64,000 nucleotides of DNA from Archangium primigenium (GTDB lineage Bacteria; Myxococcota; Myxococcia; Myxococcales; Myxococcaceae), in NCBI RefSeq assembly GCF_016904885.1, contig NZ_JADWYI010000001.1, positions 6,448,001 to 6,512,000 on the forward strand, written 5' to 3'. This document shows positions 21,279 through 29,765 of this stretch, piece by piece. A program made the translations under genes and the position numbers. How positions within the stretch are numbered: the stretch's first letter is position 1; every line of letters begins with the position of its first letter. Below the pieces are notes generated by a model. That model saw only the letters and a program-made list of their open reading frames with translations. It had not been told where the DNA came from and did not search any database.

Positions 21279-22453
21279 CAGCGGCACCCCTTCTGGGAGA
21301 GGTCCGGCTCGGTGTGGCACTTGAGGCAGGGCCTGTCATTGGCCGCCGCCACGCGCCCACACGCGGCCTTGAAGCCCGGCGGGTGGGGGTTGATCTGCCG
21401 ACCCGTCTTGGCCGAGTGGCACGTCATGCACGACTCCTCGCGGTGGCACGACACGCACGACTGCATGTCGCGCGAGGCCGCGAGGCCGTGGTGCTGCGGC
21501 CCGGGCGTCTCCACCCACAGGTTGTAGTCCGGGTGCACCTTCACGTTGCGCGAGCGCAGCGAGCGGTCCGCGCTCTGCCCCACGCCCGAGCGCTCGTGGC
21601 ACGCGACGCAGAAGGACTGGGCGCGGTGGCAGCTCGAGCAGCGCGTGGAGTCCTGGCGCGCCTGCACCGGGTGCAGGGTGATGAAGTCGTTGGGGTGCAC
21701 CGACAGGGGCTTCTGCAGGCCGTCATGGCACGTCTGGCAGTAGGACTCGGCGTGGCAGGACATGCAGGTGGAGCGGTCCACCGCCGCGCGGCTGCCGTGG
21801 GTGAACTCGTAGCGCGGCCCGTGGTCCAGGCCGAGCGGGTCGCCCTGCATGGGCCGCAGCACCCCCGAGGGGAAGGTGAGCTGCAGCCGCCCCGACGGCT
21901 GCGCGAGGTGGCAGGTGGTGCATTCCTTGGAGGCCGCGTTGCCGTCATGGCACTTGAGGCAGGTGGCCATCTTGGGCAGCTGCTGCCGGGTGCCGAGCCC
22001 CACCTGCTCCATGGCCCCGTGGCACACCGCGCAGTCCACGTTCTTCTTCACGTGCACCTGGTGGTTGAAGTGCAGGTTGGCCGCGGGCATGTCCAGCTTG
22101 GGCGGCTCCAGGCGCACCGTGGCGTCGAAGCCCGGGTGGCACGTGTTGCACGCCGAGGGCGGATCCGTCTTCTCGCCCTTCTTCGCCGCGTCGATGTCGT
22201 GGCAGGAGCCGCACTCCTCGTGGCCCGGCAGGTTGCGGTCCTTCACGGACACGCTGTTGCGGGCGGAGTCGTGGCAGGTGGCGCACTCGGCACCCGCGGC
22301 CAGGTGCTGCTGGTGGTCGAAGCGCAGGGGCACGCGCTGGGGCGGGTAGATGGCGAGGCTGCGCTCGCGGGCGGTGGCGGCCCAGGCGAGGCTCCCTCCC
22401 ACCAGCAGCGACACGACGGCCAGGAGCAGATAGGTGCGCGTGGAGCGATCCAT
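21278..22453 (-). CDS. Thirteen-haem periplasmic c-type cytochrome
   Basis: Electron-transfer protein of 391 residues. An N-terminal hydrophobic segment (about 7-26) acts as signal peptide or anchor. I count 13 CXXCH haem-binding motifs, spread over the whole mature chain: CATCH, CGSCH, CNTCH, CAVCH, CLKCH, CTTCH, CMSCH, CQTCH, CSSCH, CVACH, CVSCH, CMTCH and CLKCH. Many free histidines (FDHQQH, FNHQVH) could be distal haem ligands. Its ATG directly abuts the stop of the upstream barrel gene and its stop overlaps the next start, a tight three-gene operon. By analogy with MtrA-type proteins it may carry electrons across the periplasm; partner and substrate are not known. Confidence 0.88.
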   Translation of the reverse strand: MDRSTRTYLLLAVVSLLVGGSLAWAATARERSLAIYPPQRVPLRFDHQQHLAAGAECATCHDSARNSVSVKDRNLPGHEECGSCHDIDAAKKGEKTDPPSACNTCHPGFDATVRLEPPKLDMPAANLHFNHQVHVKKNVDCAVCHGAMEQVGLGTRQQLPKMATCLKCHDGNAASKECTTCHLAQPSGRLQLTFPSGVLRPMQGDPLGLDHGPRYEFTHGSRAAVDRSTCMSCHAESYCQTCHDGLQKPLSVHPNDFITLHPVQARQDSTRCSSCHRAQSFCVACHERSGVGQSADRSLRSRNVKVHPDYNLWVETPGPQHHGLAASRDMQSCVSCHREESCMTCHSAKTGRQINPHPPGFKAACGRVAAANDRPCLKCHTEPDLSQKGCR

Positions 22454-23887
22454 CTACAGGCTCGCCTTCAGATCGAAGAGGAAGAACACCTTGGAGTCCC
22501 AGCGGGTGAAGGGATTCACGTTGTTCTCGAGCACGAGGGACAGGCGGGCGGCGCGCGACAGCGCCTGACTGGCCCACACCTGCGTGCCGAGGAAGTTGCC
22601 CGCGAGCAACGGGTTGAAGCCATCGCGGATGCGCGCCGCGGACAGGCGGCCGTCCAGGGTGAAGCGGCCCTCGCCGAAGCCGTAGCCCGCGGTGAGGTCC
22701 GCCCACAGCTGGCTGCCGCCGTAGCCCTCGCGGTACGTCACGTCCAGCGCCGAGCGGAAGCGCTCGCGCCGCAGCGACGCGCCCACCGAGCCGCCCAGGG
22801 TGCTCGAGCGCTGCCCGGACAGGTCCACCTTCGCGAGCTGGAGCGTGTCGTTGATGACGGTGTGGTAGCGGCTGCCCACCGCCTGCGCGTAGTAGCGCAG
22901 CACGCCCCGGGGAAACACGTCCAGGCGCACGCGCGCCTCGTCCCGGGGCGCGTAGGCGAACCAGTACCAGATGGAGTCCGCGGAGAAGACGGGCGAGAGC
23001 CGCAGCGCCTCGCCGCTCACCGCCAGCACCTCGCCATCCCAGCGCACCTGCGCCCGGGCCTGGGCCGCCTGGCGCCGCAGCAGATCGAAGTCCACGCCGG
23101 CCAGCGCGCTCAGCCCCAGGCCTCGGCCATAGCGCGCCTCCACCGTGGCGCGCTCGATGTCCGTCTTGCCGTCCACCATCGCGCGGCGGTAGCCCAGCGA
23201 GGCGGCGACGCCCCCCAGGTTCTCCAGGAGCAGCTTGGCGCCATAGAGGGGCTCGAGCGCCGTGAGCGTCGGGTCCGCGCCGGCCACTCCCTGGTCCAGG
23301 CGGCGCACGTCGCTCTCGCGCGTGCCGTCCGGCTGGTACACGGACGAGGACAGGAAGCCGGCGCCCTTCACCCACAGGCCGCCATACACCTCGGCGCCCA
23401 CGCCCAGCCGGCTCATGTAGCGCACGCTCAGCCCGTCGAAGGCGAGGATGTCCGCCACGTCCACGTACAGCTGCCGTCCGAGCTTGCCCTCCACGCCCCC
23501 CACCCCGTAGCGCACGAAGGCGTAGAGCAGGTCCGCGTCTTCCGAACGCAGCCCGTCGATCTTCGCCGCCTCGCCCCGGGGCAGTCCCAGGTCCGCGAAG
23601 AGGCGCAAGCTCGACTCGAAGCCCACGTCCTGCCCGGTGACGAGCTCGTACCCGGTGAGCCCCAGGTATTGGACGATCCGCCGGCGCGGCAGCAGCACCG
23701 GCTCGCTCGGAGTGGACTGGCGGTAGGAGCGGATCTGATACGCCTGGGCCTCGGTGCGCGCCTCCACCTGGAAGGCCGAGGCCGAGGCCATGGCGGGGCC
23801 CAACACCACCGCCAGCGCGCCCGCGCGCGCGAGCACCCGCCGCGGCGCTCGCCGCATCCGTCGCCGTGTTCGTTCAGGGAGAGGCAT
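22454..23887 (-). CDS. Outer-membrane beta-barrel protein of a porin-cytochrome-like operon
   Basis: Exported protein of 477 residues from an ATG at 23885-23887. A second in-frame ATG 10 codons on (MRRAPRRVLARAGAL) would give a more standard signal peptide and cannot be excluded. After the signal, the chain is mainly amphipathic strands with alternating aromatic/hydrophobic residues and turns, ending in a strand with terminal hydrophobics (KVFFLFDLKASL), as in outer-membrane barrels. It is the first gene of the operon with the 13-haem cytochrome and a lipoprotein. This layout resembles MtrB/MtrA or Geobacter porin-cytochrome gene sets, though sequence homology to them is not claimed. Confidence 0.7.
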   Translation of the reverse strand: MPLPERTRRRMRRAPRRVLARAGALAVVLGPAMASASAFQVEARTEAQAYQIRSYRQSTPSEPVLLPRRRIVQYLGLTGYELVTGQDVGFESSLRLFADLGLPRGEAAKIDGLRSEDADLLYAFVRYGVGGVEGKLGRQLYVDVADILAFDGLSVRYMSRLGVGAEVYGGLWVKGAGFLSSSVYQPDGTRESDVRRLDQGVAGADPTLTALEPLYGAKLLLENLGGVAASLGYRRAMVDGKTDIERATVEARYGRGLGLSALAGVDFDLLRRQAAQARAQVRWDGEVLAVSGEALRLSPVFSADSIWYWFAYAPRDEARVRLDVFPRGVLRYYAQAVGSRYHTVINDTLQLAKVDLSGQRSSTLGGSVGASLRRERFRSALDVTYREGYGGSQLWADLTAGYGFGEGRFTLDGRLSAARIRDGFNPLLAGNFLGTQVWASQALSRAARLSLVLENNVNPFTRWDSKVFFLFDLKASL

Positions 23888-23899
23888 CAAGGTCCGTGC

Positions 23900-23905
23900 A
23901 TTATA
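23900..23905 (-). promoter_or_regulatory. Consensus -10 box upstream of the barrel-cytochrome operon
   Basis: A perfect TATAAT on the minus strand lies 13 bases before the first in-frame ATG. No good -35 is visible at 16-18 bases. A start near 23893 would leave a leader of only about 6 bases for the first ATG or about 36 bases for the second, which favours either leaderless initiation or the second start codon. Confidence 0.4.
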
Positions 23906-23966
23906 GAAGCGACTTTTCCGGGTGCGTCGTGTTTTGACCCCTTCCTCTCGCGGATGGAGAACCTCG

Positions 23967-25136
23967 GTGGACGACGTCGGTACCCCTCCCCCCCCACCCC
24001 CTCGCCTCGGACCCCTGGATCCGGTGGCGGTGGCCGTGCTGGCCACGCTGGGCATCTTCCTGGCCTTCGTGTTCGCCGCGCCGGCGCAGCTGCTCAACCT
24101 CGCCTTCGGGGTGTGGTTCACCCAGCTCTTCGTGTTCCTCGGCGGCGGGTGGTTCGTCCTGCGCGCCACCGGCCGGGAGCCCGCGCGCTACACGGGCCTG
24201 TCCCAGGGCACCCCGCGCATGGCGGCCTTCGGGTTCGCCCTGGGCCTGGCCAACTTCGCGGGCATCGTGGCCCCCCTGCAGTACGTGGCCCAGAAGCTCT
24301 TGCCCAAGGGCTGGCAGGACTATGACGTGGCGGGGCTGTTCACCGGCCAGACGCCCCTGGAGCTCGTGCTCATCGGCGCGGGGGTGGGCCTCTTCGCGCC
24401 CCTGTGCGAGGAATTCTTCTTCCGGGGGGTGTTCTTCCAGGGGCTCAAGGGCCGGGGCGGCCCGCCCTGGCGCGCCCTGGTGACCTCGGCGGTCATCTTC
24501 AGCGCCTTCCACTTCGACCGGATGGGCTTCCTCGCGCGCGTGGAGCTGGGCCTGCTGTTCGGCTGGCTCCTCTTGCGCACCGGCTCGCTGTGGCCCGGCG
24601 TGCTCGCCCACGCGGCCAACAACCTCGTGTCCCTCGCCCTGTTCTTCGGCGCGAGGAGCGCGGCGGGCGAGGTGCCCGCCGCCACCGACGCCACGTCCCG
24701 GGGCGAGGGCCTGGGCGTGGTGGTGCTCACGGTGGGCGGCTGCGCGGCCCTGATGGCGCTCGTGGCCGCCGCGGAGCGCTTTCCTTCCCTGCTCGGCGGT
24801 CCGCCCCGTCCCGAGCGGGAGCTGGAGGCGGCCGAGCCCCCCGTGTACCTGGAGCCCCCGACGCGGCTCGTGCGCCTGGCCTTCCCGTGGATGATGACGG
24901 CGGTGCTGTCCCTGGCCGTGTACGTGGGGGTGGACCCGCTGGGGGTACAGCTGAGCCAGATCGACTGGGATTTGAAGCTCAAGCCCGTGCCGGAGAACGC
25001 CCCGGATGCCCTGCACGCCGAGCGCAACGCGCTCCACGAGCTCCGGGTCCGCGTGCACCGGGGCGAGGCGCCGCTGGAGGAGTACGCCCGGGAGCGCCTG
25101 CGCCAATCGCGCCACCCTCGGGACGCGAAGCCTTGA
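23967..25136 (+). CDS. CPBP-family intramembrane metalloprotease
   Basis: Polytopic membrane protein of 389 residues from a GTG at 23967 with GGAGA six bases upstream. It has the CPBP/CAAX-protease signature: EEFFFRG in CEEFFFRGVFFQG, FSAFHFDRM with the second-motif histidine, and LAHAANNLV with the third. About eight hydrophobic segments flank these. The C-terminal 130 residues add two more membrane spans and a charged tail. CPBP members process prenylated proteins or take part in peptide-toxin immunity; the substrate here is unknown. It is divergent from the cytochrome operon. Confidence 0.82.
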   Translation: MDDVGTPPPPPPRLGPLDPVAVAVLATLGIFLAFVFAAPAQLLNLAFGVWFTQLFVFLGGGWFVLRATGREPARYTGLSQGTPRMAAFGFALGLANFAGIVAPLQYVAQKLLPKGWQDYDVAGLFTGQTPLELVLIGAGVGLFAPLCEEFFFRGVFFQGLKGRGGPPWRALVTSAVIFSAFHFDRMGFLARVELGLLFGWLLLRTGSLWPGVLAHAANNLVSLALFFGARSAAGEVPAATDATSRGEGLGVVVLTVGGCAALMALVAAAERFPSLLGGPPRPERELEAAEPPVYLEPPTRLVRLAFPWMMTAVLSLAVYVGVDPLGVQLSQIDWDLKLKPVPENAPDALHAERNALHELRVRVHRGEAPLEEYARERLRQSRHPRDAKP

Positions 25137-25167
25137 CGTCCCCGCCGCCCCGCGCGAAGGAGTCCCC

Positions 25168-25956
25168 ATGTTGAGAACCCTCACCGCGACCCGCTACGTC
25201 ACCCCGCTCCGGGAAGGCGGCTCGTGCCCCGCCATCGTCGAGGCGGAGGACTCGGGCATGTACGTCCTCAAGTTCCGCGGCGCCGGCCAGGGCATCAAGG
25301 CGCTCGTGGCGGAGATCCTCGCCGGCGAGCTGGCGCGCACGCTCGGCCTGCGCATGCCGGAGCTGGTGCTCATGCAGTTGGATCCCGCCCTGGGCCGCGC
25401 CGAGCCGGACGGGGAGATCCGCGACCTCATCAAGGCCAGCGCGGGCCTCAACCTGGCCATGGACTACCTGCCGGGCTCCATCACGTTCGATCCCACGGTG
25501 GGCCCGCCCCCGCCGGCCGACGAGGCCTCGGCCATCGTGTGCTTCGACGCCTACGTGACGAACGTGGACCGCACCCCGAGGAACCCCAACCTGCTGTGCT
25601 GGCACCGCGCCTTGTGGCTCATCGACCACGGCGCGTCCCTGTACTTCCACCACGCCTGGGACGACTCCCTGGAGCGCGCCCGGAGCCGCTTCGCCCCGGT
25701 GCGCGACCACGTGCTCCTGCCGTGGGCGACCGGGCTCACCCAGGCCCTGGCCCACCTGCGCGAGCGCGTGACGCCCGAGGTCATCCGGGGCATCGTCGCC
25801 CGGGTGCCGGACGCCTGGCTCGGCCCCGCGGTGGAGCCGCACTTCGCCTCGGTGGAGGCCCACCGCGAGGCCTACGCCGCGTTCCTGATCGAGCGCCTGC
25901 AGGCGGCGCCCGCGTTCCTCGAGGAGGCCGAGCGTGCCCGCTCCCAGCTCGTTTGA
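25168..25956 (+). CDS. HipA-like kinase-fold protein
   Basis: Soluble protein of 262 residues from an ATG at 25168 with a GAAGGAG site. It has kinase-fold features of the HipA-like family found beside DUF3037 genes: an N-terminal lobe with MYVLKFRGAGQG carrying the likely ATP-binding Lys, then FDAYVTNVDRTPRNPNLL resembling a catalytic loop, and LIDHGASL resembling the metal-binding DFG. It lacks the HipA N-terminal domain and no HipB-like repressor is adjacent. It overlaps the DUF3037 gene by 23 bases. Whether it is an active kinase is not shown by sequence. Confidence 0.75.
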   Translation: MLRTLTATRYVTPLREGGSCPAIVEAEDSGMYVLKFRGAGQGIKALVAEILAGELARTLGLRMPELVLMQLDPALGRAEPDGEIRDLIKASAGLNLAMDYLPGSITFDPTVGPPPPADEASAIVCFDAYVTNVDRTPRNPNLLCWHRALWLIDHGASLYFHHAWDDSLERARSRFAPVRDHVLLPWATGLTQALAHLRERVTPEVIRGIVARVPDAWLGPAVEPHFASVEAHREAYAAFLIERLQAAPAFLEEAERARSQLV

Positions 25957-26335
25957 TTACGCCATCATCCGCGTGGTGCCCCGGGTGGAGCGCGAGGAGT
26001 TCCTCAACGCGGGCGTCATCCTCTACTGCCTCACCCACCGCTTCCTCGACGCGCGCGTGACGTTGGATCTCGCGCGGCTCGAGGCCCTGGCGCCCGGCGC
26101 CCCCGGGGACCTCCTGCGCGAGCACCTGGAGACGATCCCCCGGCTGTGCGCGGGCGGGCGCAAGGCGGGCCCCGTCGGCCAGCTCCCCCAGAAGGAGCGC
26201 TTCCACTGGCTGGTGGCCCCGCGCAGCACGATGATCCAGACCGGGCCCGTGCACGCGGGCCTGTGCGAGAACCCCGCACAAGCGCTCGAGCACCTCATGC
26301 GGTGCATGGTGCACCCGTTGCCCCGCGCGCCCTGA
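25934..26335 (+). CDS. DUF3037 protein
   Basis: Small protein of 133 residues with the DUF3037 pattern: FDYAIIRVVPRVEREEFLNA at residues 7-26, GVILYCLTHRFLDARV, and RFHWLVAPRSTMIQTGPVHA toward the end. It starts at a GTG at 25934 inside the HipA-like gene, so translation is coupled. The HipA-like/DUF3037 pairing is common in bacteria and suggests a functional unit; the biochemical role is unknown. Confidence 0.8.
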   Translation: MPAPSSFDYAIIRVVPRVEREEFLNAGVILYCLTHRFLDARVTLDLARLEALAPGAPGDLLREHLETIPRLCAGGRKAGPVGQLPQKERFHWLVAPRSTMIQTGPVHAGLCENPAQALEHLMRCMVHPLPRAP

Positions 26336-26457
26336 GGGGCCCAAGGGAACCCCAGGGGGGGGCCCGCTACCGTCCGGAAGCGGGGGTCTGATACAACTCG
26401 GGTTCAGCTCCCGGGAAAGCGCACCCGGGGCGCCGTGGTCGACCAGGAAGGGATACC

Positions 26458-27684
26458 GTGGACGCTGCCTGGACCATCTGCCCCCATTGCGGACTCAAGC
26501 ACCGGCCCCGGGCGCAGAGCCTGTGTCCCCGCTGTGGCCGCACCTCGGCCACCACGCCCCGCACGGCCACGCCGGCGGCCACTCCACGGGTCGCCCCGGT
26601 GCGTGCCGCCGTCGCGGCGCCCGCCGCCGCCGCCGTGGCTCCGCACCCGGGGGGAGAGTTTGTCCGCTCCGTGGAATACATCCCGGATCTGACACCCGCC
26701 GCGTCCGCCCTGGAGCGGGCGCACGCGCTCGAGGCGCCGACGCCCGCGAAGGCCGAGGGGCCGCCCACCCTGGGGCTCGGGGGCGCGATCCTGCTGCTCA
26801 ACGCCGTGTTCCACGTCTTCGAGTTCCTCTTCCTGCCCTCGCAGTCCTCGGACGGACCGCTCCGGGCGGTGCAACTGGCGGGCACGCTCGTGGGCGTGGG
26901 CGTGGACGCGCTGCTGGGCATCGGCTTCCTGCAGGGCAAGACGAACCTGCGCACCCTGGCGCTCGTGCGCCTCATCGTGGGCATGTTCCTGTTCGGCGGC
27001 ATCAGCCTCCACCAGGGCCAGTTCCTCTTCACCCTGGTGACGTTCGCCTTCTCCTGCGGCGTGATGGTGCTCATCTGGGGCAAGCCCTCGGTCACCCTGG
27101 CCGGCGCGGGCCTCACCGCGGTGATGCTCGCCAGCCTGGTGGAGGTCATCGGCTTCGTGAAGCTCGACGCCACCCAGTCCCTGGACGAGCGGGCGCGCAT
27201 CGCGCTGCGGCCGGACCTGCAGGGCCGCGAGCTCACCCACGAGGACTCCATCGTCGGCACCAAGCGGGCCTACAGCCTGCGGGTGCCCTCGGACGGGTGG
27301 TTCCGCCACAAGCCGGACAGCCCGGGTGCCCTGGACGCGCCCGCGGACGTGTGGCTGTCCCACCCCGAGCGCAACGGTCACCTGCTGGTGGCCCTGCGCA
27401 GCGCGCCCGAGGAGGTCCTCGACGCGAACGAGGCCCGCGAGGCCGCCCTGAGGGACCTGCGCACGCGCTTCCCGGACTTCCAGGAGGCCGAGCCGGAGGG
27501 GCCCGCGCCGGAGACGCCCCCGGCCATCACCGGCACCGCCACGCGCAACGGCCAGGCCATGCGCTTCGAGGTGTCGCTGCACCCGGCCGGTGACGTGCTG
27601 CTGCGGGTGACGGCCGCGGCGCCGCAGGGCACCTTCGAGGTGCTCCAGCTCGCCGGCGCCACCACCCAGGTCCGGCCCGACTGA
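26458..27684 (+). CDS. Zinc-ribbon membrane protein; its 3' end is duplicated downstream
   Basis: Protein of 408 residues from a GTG at 26458 with an AGGAAGGG site. An N-terminal zinc ribbon (CPHC...CPRC, residues 8-27) and an Ala/Pro-rich linker precede four hydrophobic segments (about residues 105-235). A soluble C-terminal region of about 165 residues follows, with no recognised motif. The last 92 bases before the stop are repeated at 30995-31086 with two mismatches, which marks this 3' end as the boundary of an inserted segment. Function unknown. Confidence 0.75.
   Translation: MDAAWTICPHCGLKHRPRAQSLCPRCGRTSATTPRTATPAATPRVAPVRAAVAAPAAAAVAPHPGGEFVRSVEYIPDLTPAASALERAHALEAPTPAKAEGPPTLGLGGAILLLNAVFHVFEFLFLPSQSSDGPLRAVQLAGTLVGVGVDALLGIGFLQGKTNLRTLALVRLIVGMFLFGGISLHQGQFLFTLVTFAFSCGVMVLIWGKPSVTLAGAGLTAVMLASLVEVIGFVKLDATQSLDERARIALRPDLQGRELTHEDSIVGTKRAYSLRVPSDGWFRHKPDSPGALDAPADVWLSHPERNGHLLVALRSAPEEVLDANEAREAALRDLRTRFPDFQEAEPEGPAPETPPAITGTATRNGQAMRFEVSLHPAGDVLLRVTAAAPQGTFEVLQLAGATTQVRPD
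27591..27682 (+). repeat. Direct repeat, left copy (3' end of the zinc-ribbon gene)
   Basis: A 92-base segment starting TGACGTGCTGCTGCGGGTGA and ending in the C of the last sense codon plus the first base of the stop codon. It matches 30995-31086 at 90 of 92 positions (T/C and G/C differences near the middle). It lies inside the coding sequence, so this copy supplies the present C-terminus of the zinc-ribbon protein. Confidence 0.93.
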
Positions 27685-27728
27685 CCTCGGGTCTGTTAGT
27701 GACCGCAAGCTCTACACCGAGCCTCACG

Positions 27729-29537
27729 TCAATCAGGGAAACGCGACGGTGACGGTGCGTCGAGCCGACCTTGCATGAAGTGAATACCTTCCTGCAAGAC
27801 CGTATGCATTTGCTCCGTCGGGCCGAAGCCCGCGCCACCCAGCTTCGCGAAAAACTGCCCATCGGCGAGCGGCTGGTTGAACTCCTGCCAGGCAATACCC
27901 GAGAAACGACGGTGAACCGTCACGGGGAAGCGCGCGAAACTCTCGAACGTATGGCGTTCGGTCGAGGTTGGAGTTTGTACGACGGCCGCTGACTCTCCAT
28001 CGGCGAGGGGTGGAAGAGCCCACACCTTGTCGTCGAACCGGACGAAACCCTCCATGATCGGTGCGCCCAATCCATTGTGGACCCGTATTCCCTTGCCCTC
28101 GCGATCAACCACCAGACGAGAACGTGTTGGCACCACCGCGACGTCTCCCCACTCCTGATAGGTCCGCCCAGGAAAAACCCTCGGCAAGTCCACCAAACCA
28201 TCCGTCCAATCCGCTGTGATGGGTTGTTGGAGTTCGTTCACATCGGGACCAAGAAGAGCACCGAATGCGGGAATCCGCACGGTCTTCGACCTCAGGCCAA
28301 TCTCGTAACCGAAGACGCCAATCGTCACTGCACGACTCCGCTCCCGGTCCAGGAACACGAGGCTGTAGCGAGAGGATCGGGAGGAAAACCCCTCCCTAGA
28401 CAAACTCCAGACCATGGTGGACAGCACCAACAACAATGGAATGGAAATGCGCACCACGGATTTCTTGTACTGGGCAAGACAAACCCAGCCAATCAGCATC
28501 AAGAGAACGAGGAGAACAGTCAAGACAAGAAGCCTGGCTGTTGGCGATGGCCGGTCGCTGTTCAGTAGAGGCTGTTCTCCATTGGCCAATACATGGTTTC
28601 CACTTTCCCAATCCATCGGCGGTCCAACAGCGGCGACAGGCCATAGATGCAAACCCAACCCAATGGAATGCACATCCCAGAGCAGTCCCTGGCCACACTC
28701 GTCCGGATGATGACACAGGCGCACATGCCCGAAGCCATAGCGGTGGACGCCGGGACCGGTGTCCGTGAGCAGCGGCAGGCGCTTGTCTATATCCGCGGGA
28801 GGGAGGGTGAGAATCAACCGACCACCTGTCGCGGCATAGGCCTCGAGTGCATTCCAGGCTTGCACGGACAACTCATCAGTCGCTCCCGCGACGACGGTCG
28901 CCGCATGCCCCACATACGCGGTCAGTTCTTGCGGCGCATCTCCTGGCGGCACAAAACGCGCTGAGATCCTTGGCCGTTGGTCCATTCGAGGCAGGTTTGT
29001 TCCTGTCAGTAGGAGCGTCTCTGATCCCAGTACCAACACGGCTTCGCCTCGGGCATCCAGCGCGCTGAAGTCGAACGGCTGAAAGCTGGTACCCGCGCCC
29101 GTCAACCGGACCGTTCCGTAGCGCATGGATACCGGGACATAAATCCAGGCGCTCACGCGCTGTCCCGGCGCTACCCCCACGTTTCTAACAACAGACTCCA
29201 CGGACATCCCCGCGGGAGTGAACCCAATGTGCAAGGCGCGCGGGACAGTCCCTTGATTGTTTATGATGATATCCAGCGGCAGATAGCCGCGCGCGGGGCG
29301 AAGTACTCCCGTGGCGACAGAGACAGTCAAATCTCCTTCGGTCCATTCCGACCCCTGCCGTGGCAACTCGCCGTATCCTGCCTCCCAGGGGTCTTCTTCA
29401 CCTTGATTGACCCCCTCGGGCAACGGCTCGATTATAGGTGTTTTCTCGAACTCCGAGTCGACTACCGTCGAAGTCATGGCGATGGAACCGCCCGACGCAA
29501 CCAAGTGAGCGAGAATCATGAGTCGCCAACACCTCAT
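27729..29537 (-). CDS. Orphan membrane-anchored protein in the insert
   Basis: Protein of 602 residues from an ATG at 29535-29537; another in-frame ATG lies at 29589-29591 but gives a less convincing signal region. A short hydrophobic leader (residues 4-20) is followed by a beta-rich extracytoplasmic region (about 60-320), containing ALEAYAATGGRLILTLPP, a pattern reminiscent of glutamine-amidotransferase-like DUF4350 domains. Two membrane spans (about 328-352 and 356-376) and a second beta-rich region of about 220 residues complete it. I recognise no family with confidence. GC content and codon use are lower than in neighbouring genes, consistent with transfer. Confidence 0.65.
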   Translation of the reverse strand: MRCWRLMILAHLVASGGSIAMTSTVVDSEFEKTPIIEPLPEGVNQGEEDPWEAGYGELPRQGSEWTEGDLTVSVATGVLRPARGYLPLDIIINNQGTVPRALHIGFTPAGMSVESVVRNVGVAPGQRVSAWIYVPVSMRYGTVRLTGAGTSFQPFDFSALDARGEAVLVLGSETLLLTGTNLPRMDQRPRISARFVPPGDAPQELTAYVGHAATVVAGATDELSVQAWNALEAYAATGGRLILTLPPADIDKRLPLLTDTGPGVHRYGFGHVRLCHHPDECGQGLLWDVHSIGLGLHLWPVAAVGPPMDWESGNHVLANGEQPLLNSDRPSPTARLLVLTVLLVLLMLIGWVCLAQYKKSVVRISIPLLLVLSTMVWSLSREGFSSRSSRYSLVFLDRERSRAVTIGVFGYEIGLRSKTVRIPAFGALLGPDVNELQQPITADWTDGLVDLPRVFPGRTYQEWGDVAVVPTRSRLVVDREGKGIRVHNGLGAPIMEGFVRFDDKVWALPPLADGESAAVVQTPTSTERHTFESFARFPVTVHRRFSGIAWQEFNQPLADGQFFAKLGGAGFGPTEQMHTVLQEGIHFMQGRLDAPSPSRFPD

Positions 29538-29600
29538 CACAGAACACCCCGCAGTCCGTGCGCATGGAATGTCCACGAAGTTTTCGGACATAGTCAGTAG

Positions 29601-29765
29601 TCAGGAGAGGGTCCGCGCCACCCATTCGTGCATCGCGGTTCGACACCAGGAGCAGGTGGATGGTTGGGCGTAGAGGTAATTGTACTCGGGCCAGCTCACT
29701 TCGAGGTGGACGAGGAAGTCGAGATGGGACGATGCCTCGCGGTTGCGCGACACGAGCCGGGTCAT
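29601..29765 (-). pseudogene. Short protein-like frame in the 29.6-30.2 kb degenerate stretch
   Basis: A 54-codon frame (MTRLVSRNREASSHLDFLVH...) ends in STCSWCRTAMHEWVARTLS and shows coding-like third-position GC, but has no ribosome site. The same minus frame continues upstream to about 30160 as protein-like pieces separated by stops at 29781, 29955, 30078 and 30126; one piece contains EEAREYGEWSVHEVLGIV. This looks like a decayed gene, but random open frames at this GC cannot be excluded. Otherwise the 616-base interval 29592-30207 holds only a TACCGT/ACGGTA inverted repeat at 30070-30085 and a TTGACA at 30046-30051 that may belong to the promoter of the next gene. Confidence 0.3.

Noticed and set aside
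21314-24325. A 1003-codon plus-strand frame opposite the cytochrome operon
   Set aside because: The opposite strand encodes 13 CXXCH motifs, a signal peptide and tightly packed gene boundaries; the plus frame is composition-driven.
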